Assembly (NCBI GenBank): GCA_035506155.1
Contig: DATJPX010000066.1
Coordinates: 21,888 to 85,887 of the forward strand
Direction of reading: 5' to 3'
From: UBA877 sp035506155
GTDB lineage: Bacteria; Chloroflexota; Anaerolineae; Anaerolineales; Villigracilaceae
Length of the DNA: 64,000 bases
This document shows positions 51,806 to 61,120 of this stretch, one piece after another (the stretch's first letter is position 1; every line of letters begins with the position of its first letter). The position numbers and the translations under genes were made by a program. The notes beneath the pieces are model-generated. The model saw only the letters and a program-made list of their open reading frames with translations. It was not told where the DNA came from and searched no databases.

Positions 51806-53506
51806 TTATTTTCCCGAAGGGATCGCCTGCAGTTGCAGGATCAGTGTCCCATATGCCGGGACTTCGCTGACTGGCTGGACTTGCGAGAAATCGCCGATGC
51901 TGGCGACTGTCAGATCGGCAGTCGGGCCCGCGCCCATGATCGGAACGAGATGGTAACCCCCGGTTGCCAGTGGGCTCTTGTCGATGGAAAGTGTGTAGTT
52001 GCCGATCGGCGCATTGGTCAGGTTGATTAGCACCAGCACTGCCTCATCGATCGGGGATGTGGCCCCGTTTTCATGGCTGATGCGCAGGATGGCGTATAAC
52101 CCCGGGTCGCTGCTCGTGACCAGATAAAGGTCCCCGACGCGCAAGGCGGCATGCTGACTGCGGATGTGGATCAAGGCCTGGTAGTGAGCCAGGATGGAGT
52201 TCGGATCGTTGCTCTCCGCGGCGACGTTGTATGTCTGGAAATCCAATCCGACCGGTTCCCACGGCGACGCGGTCGAGAAGCCGGCGTTGGCGTCTGCGCT
52301 CCATTGCATCGGCCGGCGTTTGAGCTCATCCTGTCCGCCGCCTTTCAGGCCCACTTCCTCGCCATAGTACAGGAACGGTACTCCCGGGGCTGTCAGGAGG
52401 AGCGAAGCGGCCACCTTGACTTTGTTGTCGTTCCCTGCCAGCTGGGTCATCAACCGGTCCTGATCGTGATTGGTCAAGAAGGTCGCGAACTGCAGCGGCG
52501 CGATCAGCTTGTAGGACAGGATGATCTGCCCGCGGGCGGCCCCGGCGTTGCCTGTATTGGCTGCTGAAACAAAGGCGGATGCGGAGCCGAAATCGAACGC
52601 CAGGTCGAGCTGCTTGTTGTTGATGTAGGCGGCCATGGTGCCGGGGTCGTCGCCGGATAGCTCGCCGACCGTAATGGCGTTCGGGTTGACGCTCTTGTAG
52701 AACGAGTAATAGTCCTGCAGCCAGGCATGCGTCGACTTGGAGTCGGCCTGGACGGTGCGATCCTCCACCAGGTGTTTGGCCGCGTCCAGGCGGAAACCGT
52801 CCACCCCCAAGTCGAGCCAGAACTTGGTGACCTTGTCCATCTCGGCGGTCACGGCCGGGTTGCGATAGTTCAAATCGGGCATCTGGTCCCAAAAGATGGC
52901 GTAGTAGTACTTCCCGTTCAGCGGATACCAGACCTGCTCACCCCAGGGCCCCAGGTAACCGGGATCGGTGTCTGACCAGATGTACCAGTCGTGGTAGGGA
53001 GATTTCGGGTCGGCTGCCTGCTGGAACCAGGGATGCTGGCTGGACGTATGGTTGAGCACCAGGTCGAGGATGACCCGCATGCCGCGCTTGTGCGCTTCGT
53101 TCAACAGATTCTTGAAATCGTCCATCGTCCCGTAATCCGGATTGACCGCGTAATAATCCGTTACATCGTAGCCGTGGTAGGAGGGGGATGGATTGATCGG
53201 CATGAGCCACAAACCGGTAATTCCCAGGCTTTGCAGGTAATCCAGTTTCTCGGTGATCCCGTTAAAATCGCCGATGCCGTCGCCGTTGCTGTCATAGAAG
53301 GAGCGGACGAAGATTTCGTAGAAAGTGGTGTCATTCCACCAGGAGTATCCGCCTGTCCCTTGGGGCATGCCGCTCACCGGCATGACGGAAACCGGGCTTG
53401 GTATCGGGGTGGGCGTGAATGTCGGCGTAGCGGCGGGTGTGCCGGTTACGCAGGCCGACAGGACGAGCACGACTGTCAATGTAAGGAAAACGATCCGTTT
53501 GTTCAC
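51806..53506 (-). CDS. Secreted GH13 alpha-amylase lipoprotein
   Basis: The 566-residue protein has a lipoprotein signal (TVVLVLSAC, Cys19), a Thr/Pro linker, and a full GH13 domain. Catalytic residues are Asp241 (GFRLDA), Glu282 (VGELSG) and Asp348 (TNHDQDR). A calcium-type loop (DSNGDGIGD) lies near the N terminus. It should cut starch or maltodextrins at the surface for the MalEFG importer of the same operon. The start codon is GTG at 53506 with GGGAGGT four bases upstream, two bases from the previous stop. Confidence 0.93.
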   Translation of the reverse strand: MNKRIVFLTLTVVLVLSACVTGTPAATPTFTPTPIPSPVSVMPVSGMPQGTGGYSWWNDTTFYEIFVRSFYDSNGDGIGDFNGITEKLDYLQSLGITGLWLMPINPSPSYHGYDVTDYYAVNPDYGTMDDFKNLLNEAHKRGMRVILDLVLNHTSSQHPWFQQAADPKSPYHDWYIWSDTDPGYLGPWGEQVWYPLNGKYYYAIFWDQMPDLNYRNPAVTAEMDKVTKFWLDLGVDGFRLDAAKHLVEDRTVQADSKSTHAWLQDYYSFYKSVNPNAITVGELSGDDPGTMAAYINNKQLDLAFDFGSASAFVSAANTGNAGAARGQIILSYKLIAPLQFATFLTNHDQDRLMTQLAGNDNKVKVAASLLLTAPGVPFLYYGEEVGLKGGGQDELKRRPMQWSADANAGFSTASPWEPVGLDFQTYNVAAESNDPNSILAHYQALIHIRSQHAALRVGDLYLVTSSDPGLYAILRISHENGATSPIDEAVLVLINLTNAPIGNYTLSIDKSPLATGGYHLVPIMGAGPTADLTVASIGDFSQVQPVSEVPAYGTLILQLQAIPSGK

Positions 53507-53508
53507 AA

Positions 53509-55596
53509 CTACCTCCCGAGCTTGAAAATATCCAGTCCTCGGCTGGCGGTGCCGACCCAGATCTGGTCGTCGGTCGAGCGGACGACCACCATGGGTTCCG
53601 AACCGGACGCACCGGAGTTATCGGTGGTATAGGGTGTCCAATTCGTGCCGTCGAAGGCAACCACCTCGCCTCCAACATTGCTGGAAAGGGACGTACACAG
53701 CCAGAGTTTTCCCGGCTCTACTTCCGCCACCCAGTTGACCAGATTGAGCGGCAGGCCCGAGTTGGCCGTCGTGTAATAGTGCCAGGAGCCATTTTCGAGT
53801 CTGGCCAACCCGTTCCCTGCGGTGGCTGCCCAGACTGCGCCGGTCGAGTCGATCAGGATGTGCTTGACGGCATTGGGCGTCGGATAGAAAGACCAGCTTC
53901 CGCTGAGGGTATCCAACCGACCCGCGCCGGTTGCGGTCCCGATCCAGACCCCGCGCCCATCCGTGGCGAGGCTGAAGACCGGCCGGCCTCCGACTTGGGA
54001 TATGGGCGTCCAGCGGTTGCCATCCCAGACTGAAGCGCCGTCCGAAGTCCCGGCAACGACCTCGCCGCCGGGGATGGCCGCCAAGCTGACCACCTCGCTG
54101 CTCGTCAGGCCCAGGTCGGCGCCGGTGTAGCTGGTCCAGGTCTCGTAATCCGTGGTTTGGCTGACCCCCGAAGTGGTCCCAAACCATACGCGGGTTTGCG
54201 AGTCGACTGCCAGCGCCCGCACGTCGTCGCCCGCCAGCCCGGAGTTTTTCTGGTTCAGGACGATCCACTGGCCGGATTGGTCCGTCGTCAGTGTCGGGGA
54301 ATAGATGGCTGCGCCCCGGTCGGTCGCAATGAGGATTTTCCCGTCCTGTAATGGCAGCAGGTCGTTGATCGTATTACTCGGCAGGAAAGTATTCTGGGCA
54401 GTCATGTGCGACCAGCCAATCCGCCCGACGGCCAGCTTCACGGCAGCCGACAGGTAGATGGCCGCGATGAACAAAGCGAACAAGCCCACGGTCCACCAGA
54501 ACCAGCGGGTGGGGGCGGGGAGCAGGTTGCGAAAATAATCCCAATAGGTTTCCTGCTCGCGCAGCCATTTCCAGATCACCCGCAGGGTTCCTGCACCCAT
54601 CATGCACAGGGCCGGGGTCAGGATGAGGGCGTACTGTGGCCATTTGGTCGGCCAGGCCAGCAGGAAGGCCAGGCCGAAGGCAAACCAGATCACCAGCCAG
54701 CGGCGTTTCGTCCATTCCCGCGGCAGGCCGGCGACTGCCAGGATGGCGATGGGTCCGTCGAAACCGAAGTAGAAAAAGACGTTCGGGTGCCAGCCGGCCG
54801 GGGCGGAGGTAAAGATCCAGATGAACGGCTGGTACCATGGGTAGCCGACCTCCTGGACATGCGCTCCTTGGGAATATTGGACATGGAAGGATAGGGATTG
54901 CAGCAGCCTGTTGAGCGGATCGTGCCACAAGCTGACGTCCAAGGCGAAGAAGGTCCCAATGGCGAGGAACGAATAGGCTGCCAGCCACCCGAATGGAAGT
55001 TTCTTCTCGAACAGCGCAAGGTAAGCCAGGACGATGAGGACGACGGGGGTATAGGAATATTTACTGGCTGTTGCAATTCCCAAGGCGACTGCGGATAGCC
55101 ATAACCAGCGCGTGGAACCGTCCCGCTTGACGCGCAGGAAGGCCAGCACCGCCGCGATGGACATAGCCGACGGAACGGCTTCCAGGTAGACCTGGCTCGT
55201 GTACTTGACTGCCAGGGTGTGTACCGCCAGCATCCCGGCTGCCAGGGGATCGATCGCAATGCCGACGAATGCAACCGCCAGGATGCCGAAGACCGCTGAA
55301 ATCGCCCGGCTGAGGTAGAACGCATTCGTCCAGGTGGCGGCTTTTCCCAGCAGGAGGACTGCCCCGGCATAGAGCAGTTTGACGAAAGCTGGATGTTCCG
55401 TTACCAAAGGATAATCGATGACTGCGTCGAAATTCCCGGCCCGGATCTGGCTGGCGTAGTCAAATCCGACCTGCAAGTAGGTCGGCTCGTCGAAATCCTG
55501 GGGCAGGAGCGAAACCGCCCAGGCGCGCAGGAAACCTGCCAAGAGCAGGACGATCAGGATCGGTTGGGCAGCTTTCAAGCGCGTTCGGAGAGGCAT
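53509..55596 (-). CDS. GT-C membrane glycosyltransferase fused to a two-component-regulator-type beta-propeller
   Basis: The 695-residue protein has an N-terminal membrane half (about 10-390, nine to ten helices). Its first outer loop bears the Asp-Glu of GT39/ArnT-type enzymes (QDFDEPTYLQVGFDYA, Asp36-Glu37). Residues about 405-695 are repeated Reg_prop-like blades: DGKILIATDRGAAIYS, SQTRVWFGTTSGVSQ, GRGVWIGTATGAGR, TGAVWAATAGNGLAR and DDQIWVGTASRGLD. This places a propeller outside the cell on a glycosyltransferase. ATG 55596 fits AAAGG and the GT-C start. It is within the maltodextrin operon, five bases after a GH13 gene and two before another. Function inferred only. Confidence 0.85.
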   Translation of the reverse strand: MPLRTRLKAAQPILIVLLLAGFLRAWAVSLLPQDFDEPTYLQVGFDYASQIRAGNFDAVIDYPLVTEHPAFVKLLYAGAVLLLGKAATWTNAFYLSRAISAVFGILAVAFVGIAIDPLAAGMLAVHTLAVKYTSQVYLEAVPSAMSIAAVLAFLRVKRDGSTRWLWLSAVALGIATASKYSYTPVVLIVLAYLALFEKKLPFGWLAAYSFLAIGTFFALDVSLWHDPLNRLLQSLSFHVQYSQGAHVQEVGYPWYQPFIWIFTSAPAGWHPNVFFYFGFDGPIAILAVAGLPREWTKRRWLVIWFAFGLAFLLAWPTKWPQYALILTPALCMMGAGTLRVIWKWLREQETYWDYFRNLLPAPTRWFWWTVGLFALFIAAIYLSAAVKLAVGRIGWSHMTAQNTFLPSNTINDLLPLQDGKILIATDRGAAIYSPTLTTDQSGQWIVLNQKNSGLAGDDVRALAVDSQTRVWFGTTSGVSQTTDYETWTSYTGADLGLTSSEVVSLAAIPGGEVVAGTSDGASVWDGNRWTPISQVGGRPVFSLATDGRGVWIGTATGAGRLDTLSGSWSFYPTPNAVKHILIDSTGAVWAATAGNGLARLENGSWHYYTTANSGLPLNLVNWVAEVEPGKLWLCTSLSSNVGGEVVAFDGTNWTPYTTDNSGASGSEPMVVVRSTDDQIWVGTASRGLDIFKLGR

Positions 55597-55601
55597 ATCC
55601 T

Positions 55602-57119
55602 TTACTTCGTGAGGACCAGTCCGCTGTGAGGAGCCAGCTTTAGCCCCTTGATTTGGCCGGAGGCGATGATTGCATCGACCTTCTTTTCTCCAAAGAGCGT
55701 GGATACAGGTCCATCCGTCCAGGCCATCTTTTGGGCAGGAAGATCGATGTTGCGGGTCTGATCGGAAACGTTGATGACGATCGCCAGGGAGTCGCCGTCC
55801 AGTTTTCGCCCGAAGGCGAATATCTCGTCTGCGGCGGCGAGCCGCTCGAAGGTCCCGCGGCGCAGCGCCGGATGAGATTTGCGCAGGGCGATCAATTCCT
55901 TGACATAACCCTGCAGGTCGAGATCCCATTTCTGGCGATCCCACGGAAAAGATTTCCGGCACTCCGGGTCGGCGCCACCATCCAGGCCGATTTCGTCGCC
56001 ATAGTAAATGCAGGGGGCGCCCGGGTAGCAGAACAGGAACAGCCAGCCGAGCTTCAAGGCGGACTGGTCCCCATGGGCGGTCGAGAGAAAGCGCGGGGTA
56101 TCGTGGCTGTCGAGCAAATTCAACTGGACCTGGTTGATCGCCGGGTCGTACAATCCGAGCAATTCGTCCAGACGGTTTGCGAAGGCAGGGCCGTCGAGCG
56201 GGCGCAGGTAGCGGCCGTAGTCCCCGATGTGGTACATCGCATCATCCAGCCGGTCTTTCATCAAAAAACCCAATAAGGCGCCGGTTACCATGTAATTCAT
56301 GGTTGCGTCGAATTGGTCGCCCCTTAGCCAGCGCTGGGCCTCGTACCAGATCTCGGCCACGATGTAGGCATCAGGGTTTTCGCCCTTGACCCGCCGGCGG
56401 AATTCCTGCCAGAAGGAGTCGTCGTCGATTTCGGATGCCACGTCGAGGCGCCAGCCGTCGATGCCGAACTTAATCCAGTGCTCGGCCACGTTCCAGAGGA
56501 ATTCCCTCACGGACGGCGTTCCGGTGTTGAATTTTGGCAGGGCGGGCAGGTTCCACCAGGCGCGATAGCCCAGCGTTTCCAGGGAGCTGGCGCCGCTGTT
56601 CAACTGGCGCTGCTCGGCGTCGGTTGGATAAGCTCCCCAGTGTTTATGGCGTTGGAGCATGGCTGGATTGAAATGGAACCAGTCGATATAGGGGGAGCCG
56701 TCGCCGGTTTCCAGGACATGGTGGAACTGCCAGAAACCCCGGCTGGCGTGATTGAAGACACCGTCCAGGACGACCTTGATATTACGGCGGTGGGCTGCAT
56801 CCAGGAATTCGCGCAGGGCGGCGTTCCCACCCAGGAGGGGGTCGACGGAATAATAATCATAGGTATGATAGCGATGGTTGCTAGCGGAGGCGAAGATCGG
56901 ATTGAAGTAGATCGCCGTGATGCCGAGGTCCTGCAGGTAATCGAGGCGCTCGGCAGCTCCGGGCAGGTCGCCGCCCTTGAAGCCGAATGGAGTGGGGGCG
57001 GAATCCCATGGTTCGAGATGCAAGCCTTGTTTGGAGACCCGCTCGCTTTTGGCAAAGCGATCCGGGAAGATCTGGTAGAAGACAGCATCCTTCGCCCAAT
57101 CAGGGGTAATAACGGTCAT
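55602..57119 (-). CDS. GH13 maltodextrin/cyclomaltodextrin hydrolase, cytoplasmic
   Basis: The 505-residue enzyme has triad Asp226 (GWRLDV), Glu256 (VAEIWY) and Asp340 (DSHDTPR) with LPKFNTG, the neopullulanase-type motif. It begins WAKDAVFYQIFPDRFAKSE and has no signal peptide. It should cleave sugars brought in by MalEFG. It resembles the enzyme at 47052-48440. It follows the other GH13 gene by 50 bases and precedes the glycosyltransferase/propeller gene by five. Confidence 0.93.
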   Translation of the reverse strand: MTVITPDWAKDAVFYQIFPDRFAKSERVSKQGLHLEPWDSAPTPFGFKGGDLPGAAERLDYLQDLGITAIYFNPIFASASNHRYHTYDYYSVDPLLGGNAALREFLDAAHRRNIKVVLDGVFNHASRGFWQFHHVLETGDGSPYIDWFHFNPAMLQRHKHWGAYPTDAEQRQLNSGASSLETLGYRAWWNLPALPKFNTGTPSVREFLWNVAEHWIKFGIDGWRLDVASEIDDDSFWQEFRRRVKGENPDAYIVAEIWYEAQRWLRGDQFDATMNYMVTGALLGFLMKDRLDDAMYHIGDYGRYLRPLDGPAFANRLDELLGLYDPAINQVQLNLLDSHDTPRFLSTAHGDQSALKLGWLFLFCYPGAPCIYYGDEIGLDGGADPECRKSFPWDRQKWDLDLQGYVKELIALRKSHPALRRGTFERLAAADEIFAFGRKLDGDSLAIVINVSDQTRNIDLPAQKMAWTDGPVSTLFGEKKVDAIIASGQIKGLKLAPHSGLVLTK

Positions 57120-57169
57120 CAGGGGTTCCCTATCTTTGTGGTTTATGATTTGAACTGCGGCTGAGGTGG

Positions 57170-58960
57170 TCAGCGGGATACGAAAGCGCCGCCGTAGGCC
57201 GGAATTTCCAGGAATGTTTTGCCATCCTTGCTTTGAACGATGCTTCCGCTCAGGCCGTCCTTGATCCGCCCCGACAGCCCGATCTCCAAGGTGAGTGTAT
57301 GGGCCTTGGGGCTCAGGTTGACGGCAATGAGCACCTGGTCTTTTTCATCCCGCCTGAGGTAGGCGTATGTCCCCTCCGACCCATCCAGGTGGACGAGGCG
57401 ACGTGATCCCTGCCAGAGAGCGGGATGGGCGCGCCTCAAGCCTGCCAGACGGCGGAAATAATCCTGCAGGCCGGCGTCTGCGTCGGCTCCCCATTTGACC
57501 GGAAGGCGGGCTTCCTCGAACACATATCGTTTCCCTTGCTGCATCGGGCGTTCCTGGCTTACCCCGGATTCGGTCCCGTTATAGACGATCGGCGGCCCCG
57601 ACAACGTATAGAGGATCAGAGCCGCCAGCTTGAGCTTATCTTTATTATCCCTGGCCATGTACAGGAACCGGCTCATGTCGTGATTGTCGAGGAAGGACGG
57701 CCGGGAATAATCGGGCGGGAAGAACGCCTCGTGGGCCGCCAGGAACGCCTCAAACTCAGCCAAGGGCATGCGTTCGAGAGCGAAAGTCTCGCGCATTGCC
57801 CGGGCGAGATGGAAGTCGAGGGTCCCGTCCATGATCCCGGCATATGAGAGCTGCAGTTCAGGCGTGTGGACAACCTCCCCAAAGATCCAGCAGTCGGGTT
57901 TCACCTCCCGGCAGGCGCGGCGGAAATCCACCCAGAAATCGTGTGAAGGTCCGTAGGCAAAATCCAGGCGATAGCCGTCGAAGCCCTGGCGAAGCCAGTG
58001 CCTGGCGACGTCCAGCAGATATTGGCGGGCCGGGCCGGGTCTCAGGTTGAGTTTTGGCAATTCCGCCACATTGAAATAGCGGTCATATTCGTCTGGCCAG
58101 CTTTTCCAGGTGTACCAATCGTGATATGGGCTATGGATATCCCGGCGGGCTTCCTGGAAAGTCGGATGGTCCTTCGACCAGTGGTTTGCGACGAAGTCAA
58201 GCAAGACGCGCAAGCCGCGCGCGTGGGCTTTTTCGAGAAGCTCCTTTAAGTCCTCGTTCGTCCCGAAGCGGGGCTCGACATTGTAATAATCGCTGGCGTT
58301 GTAGCCGTGGTGGGAGGATGTCTTGAAGAAGGGGGAGAGCCAGAGCGTGTTGAAACCCAGGGACTGGATGTATTCCAATTTGTCGATGACGCCCCGCAGC
58401 GTTCCTCCGAAAATGTCTCCCAGGCCGCTGGTCTTGTTCCATGGCTTTCCGTCGCCGGGGTAAAACCGGTCAATGAAGACCTGGTAAACAATCGCCTGAC
58501 GGGACCAATCCGGGACGGGATCGTCGTCGATCCACAGGGCGAAGTCGGTCGCCTCGCCCGCCGATCCGGCCTGGTTATCGGCAAAGGCCCACTCGCCGGT
58601 ATCGGCTCGCCGGGCTGCCAAGTGATACCGCAAAAGAGTGCCGGCGGGTTGCGCGGGCAGGCTGGCGCGCCAAGTGCGGACATAACCCCAGTTGAGTTCG
58701 TCCCATTGGGTGCCGACCGGTTCGAGCTCGATGGACCGGGCGGGCGGAGCGGCCGGGTCGGAGCCGTCGGTGGTGAAAATACAACGGGCGGAGTTATACG
58801 GATGACATCCGCCCGTTGTGAGGAGAAGAAAGATCGGCTGGTTTGGAATTGGATCCAGCGGGAAGCGCCCGAAATTGTGTTTGACGCCGTCCAGCTTTTC
58901 CTGTGCGCGAATTAGCCGATCACCAGGTTCAAGAAGGTTTCCGAAGATATTGTCGATCAT
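57170..58960 (-). CDS. GH13 enzyme with N-terminal beta-sandwich domain, cytoplasmic
   Basis: The 596-residue protein has an N-terminal beta domain (about 30-145, FLLLTTGGCHPYNSARCIFTTDG, E-set/CBM-like) and a GH13 barrel. Catalytic residues are Asp333 (GYRLDF), Glu362 (FGEVVH) and Asp428 (DNHDMSR). It lacks a signal peptide. It is the first enzyme gene after malG, 12 bases on, so it should act on imported maltodextrin. The changed motif III (FGEVVH) makes the exact activity uncertain. Confidence 0.93.
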   Translation of the reverse strand: MIDNIFGNLLEPGDRLIRAQEKLDGVKHNFGRFPLDPIPNQPIFLLLTTGGCHPYNSARCIFTTDGSDPAAPPARSIELEPVGTQWDELNWGYVRTWRASLPAQPAGTLLRYHLAARRADTGEWAFADNQAGSAGEATDFALWIDDDPVPDWSRQAIVYQVFIDRFYPGDGKPWNKTSGLGDIFGGTLRGVIDKLEYIQSLGFNTLWLSPFFKTSSHHGYNASDYYNVEPRFGTNEDLKELLEKAHARGLRVLLDFVANHWSKDHPTFQEARRDIHSPYHDWYTWKSWPDEYDRYFNVAELPKLNLRPGPARQYLLDVARHWLRQGFDGYRLDFAYGPSHDFWVDFRRACREVKPDCWIFGEVVHTPELQLSYAGIMDGTLDFHLARAMRETFALERMPLAEFEAFLAAHEAFFPPDYSRPSFLDNHDMSRFLYMARDNKDKLKLAALILYTLSGPPIVYNGTESGVSQERPMQQGKRYVFEEARLPVKWGADADAGLQDYFRRLAGLRRAHPALWQGSRRLVHLDGSEGTYAYLRRDEKDQVLIAVNLSPKAHTLTLEIGLSGRIKDGLSGSIVQSKDGKTFLEIPAYGGAFVSR

Positions 58961-58972
58961 GCAAAACCGGTA

Positions 58973-59818
58973 TCAACCCTTGACGCCGCCGAGGGTCAAG
59001 CCTCCTTCCAGGTAGCGTTGCAGGTAAAGGAAGATGATCAGGATCGGGATGATGATCAGGACGGCGCCGGCCGCGAACTGTCCCCATGGAACGGAAAGCG
59101 AATTGGCGATTTGATAGAGCGCGACCATGGCGGTTTTCGACGTGTCCGGGGCGGGCACGAGCACCGAGGCGAGGACGAACTCTCCCCATCCGCCCATGAA
59201 GGCGAAGAGAGCGGTGCTGGCCAGGGCCGGCCGCGCCAGCGGCAGGGCGATCAGCACGAAAGATTGGACCGGGCCGCAGCCGTCGATCATGGCCGCCTCT
59301 TCCAGGTCGATCGGAATCGTATCGAAATAACCCTTCAGGATCATCGTCGTGAAGACGAGGGTTCCGGAGACGTATGCCATGACGAGGCCCCAGAGGTTGC
59401 GATACAGGCCCATGGCGGTCAGGAGCTGGGCGATCGGGACAAGCGAGAGGACGCCCGGGAAGGATTGGATGGCCAGGAAGAGAACCAGTCCGATCTGCCT
59501 TCCATAGAACCGCATCCGGGAAAAGGCGAAGGCGGCCGAGGTAGCGACCAGCATACAGGAGATGGTAGTCATGCTAGCTACGAAGAGGCTGTTCTTGACC
59601 CAGGTCAGAAAGGGCTGCTTGAAAAGCATGATCTGGTAATTTTCGAAAGACCAGGTGGTGGGCAGGAACATGCTGGGCAGGTCGAGGGTCAAAAGGCGCG
59701 CCCCGGGACGCCCGGAAGCCAGGATGACGAACCAAACCGGATACAGGGCAAAGATGGTGGCCAGGATCGCCACAATGACCTGGAAAACTTTGGCGAGGGT
59801 TTTGGTCTTCCGGTTCAT
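58973..59818 (-). CDS. malG: Maltodextrin-type ABC importer permease, MalG-like
   Basis: The 281-residue permease has six membrane helices and the EAA loop EEAAMIDGCGPVQSFVLIALPLARPAL, as in MalG-type carbohydrate permeases. Its start overlaps the malF-like stop by four bases. It pairs with the malF product. The sugar is inferred to be a maltodextrin because three GH13 genes follow on the same transcript. Confidence 0.9.
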   Translation of the reverse strand: MNRKTKTLAKVFQVIVAILATIFALYPVWFVILASGRPGARLLTLDLPSMFLPTTWSFENYQIMLFKQPFLTWVKNSLFVASMTTISCMLVATSAAFAFSRMRFYGRQIGLVLFLAIQSFPGVLSLVPIAQLLTAMGLYRNLWGLVMAYVSGTLVFTTMILKGYFDTIPIDLEEAAMIDGCGPVQSFVLIALPLARPALASTALFAFMGGWGEFVLASVLVPAPDTSKTAMVALYQIANSLSVPWGQFAAGAVLIIIPILIIFLYLQRYLEGGLTLGGVKG

Positions 59819-61038
59819 TCGTAAGCTCCTTTCGTGACGCGCGAGACACGCAGGCTGGCGATGGTGGCGATGAAGAGCATGATGAAAATGATCACTGCAA
59901 AAGCGCCCATCCGCCCATAGGCGTTGGTCTGGAATACCTGTTTATAGGCATAAGTCATGACCAGATCGGTTCCGCCGGGGACGCCGGCTCCTTGGGATGG
60001 ACCGCCCTGGTTGATTGCCCAGGCGGTGCCGAACATCTGGAATCCACCTGCGCCGATCGCGCTCAGAACGATCAGAGGAACGACTGCCGGCCTGAGCAAC
60101 GGCATGGTAATGCGGGTAAGTTTTTGTCCCCAGTTGGCCCCGTCCACCTCTGCAGCCTCATAAAGTTCGGCCGGAATGGATTGGAGCGCGCCCAGAATGG
60201 TTACCATGAAGAACGGATAGGAATACCAAACGTTGGCAAGGACAATGATAAAAAACGTCCAGAGTGAACTATTCAGAAAGATCACCGGCTGGACATTCAG
60301 AATGTGCAAAAGCTGATTGAGGGTTCCGGTTTCCGAGAAAAAGAAACGGAATACCAGGGACATCATGATGGAGACGTTCGATGCAGCCCAGGGGACGATC
60401 AACACGACCCGGAAGAAGGTCTTTCCCGGAAGGTCCTTCACGTTCAATAGCAGGGCCAGACCCATGCCAAAGATGAAGAAAAGCGGGATACAGACCACTA
60501 CGAACAGGATCGTTCGAAGGAAGACCGTGAAGAAGTCGCTGGAAGCGAGAATGGAATTGAAAGCGCTCAAGCCGCTCAACCCAAAGAAAATGATCGCGCC
60601 CAGGATGACAGCGATTAAATTGACCGTCCCGGCAGAGATCGGCCTTTCGAGTTCCCTGGAGTATCGTCGATTGATGAAACCGGCGACGATCAATGGAATG
60701 AAGCATACTGCAACTTTTAACACGCTGAGCAGCGCGGGTGCCGTAAAGAAAGTCCCCATCAGGCTGGCATAATTGCCAAAGAGCGGCGTCTGAAGCCTGA
60801 ACGGCGTCCCAAGGCCCGTCACGGCATGTTTTTTGAAGACCGCCCAGCAGGTGGGCTCCAGCAGGCCGGTCAGACCGACCGCGCAGTCCGGGTTGGGATG
60901 GAACTGATTGCGATTCGTGAAGGAAATATAAGTATTAAACAGGATTGGATAGATGCTGAAGATCAAGATGCCGATCAGGGTCGGGGAAATGAATGCCAGA
61001 ACCGTGAGAACCTTACGCCATCCACGCACTTGAGCCAT
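59815..61038 (-). CDS. malF: Maltodextrin-type ABC importer permease, MalF-like
   Basis: The 407-residue permease has about eight membrane helices, the longer N terminus typical of MalF, and the EAA motif YEAAEVDGANWGQKLTRITMPLLRPAVVPL. It forms a heterodimer with the MalG-like subunit. A strong hairpin (61081-61110) lies between malE and this gene. No ATPase gene is in the operon, so a shared MsmX/MalK-like ATPase from elsewhere is expected. Confidence 0.9.
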   Translation of the reverse strand: MAQVRGWRKVLTVLAFISPTLIGILIFSIYPILFNTYISFTNRNQFHPNPDCAVGLTGLLEPTCWAVFKKHAVTGLGTPFRLQTPLFGNYASLMGTFFTAPALLSVLKVAVCFIPLIVAGFINRRYSRELERPISAGTVNLIAVILGAIIFFGLSGLSAFNSILASSDFFTVFLRTILFVVVCIPLFFIFGMGLALLLNVKDLPGKTFFRVVLIVPWAASNVSIMMSLVFRFFFSETGTLNQLLHILNVQPVIFLNSSLWTFFIIVLANVWYSYPFFMVTILGALQSIPAELYEAAEVDGANWGQKLTRITMPLLRPAVVPLIVLSAIGAGGFQMFGTAWAINQGGPSQGAGVPGGTDLVMTYAYKQVFQTNAYGRMGAFAVIIFIMLFIATIASLRVSRVTKGAYE

Positions 61039-61080
61039 AGGTCAATCCTTTCTGCTCGTTCACTCACGCTGCTTCTAAAG

Positions 61081-61110
61081 AAGATGGGAGGGCAGACGCC
61101 CTCCCATCTT
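61081..61110 (-). terminator. Intercistronic hairpin between malE and malF
   Basis: A perfect 13-bp stem, AAGATGGGAGGGC (61081-61093) with its complement (61098-61110), is followed on the minus strand by CTTTAG without a strong T-run. It may work as a partial terminator or protect the malE mRNA 3' end, giving more binding protein than permease. Confidence 0.65.
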
Positions 61111-61120
61111 TTCGAACCTT

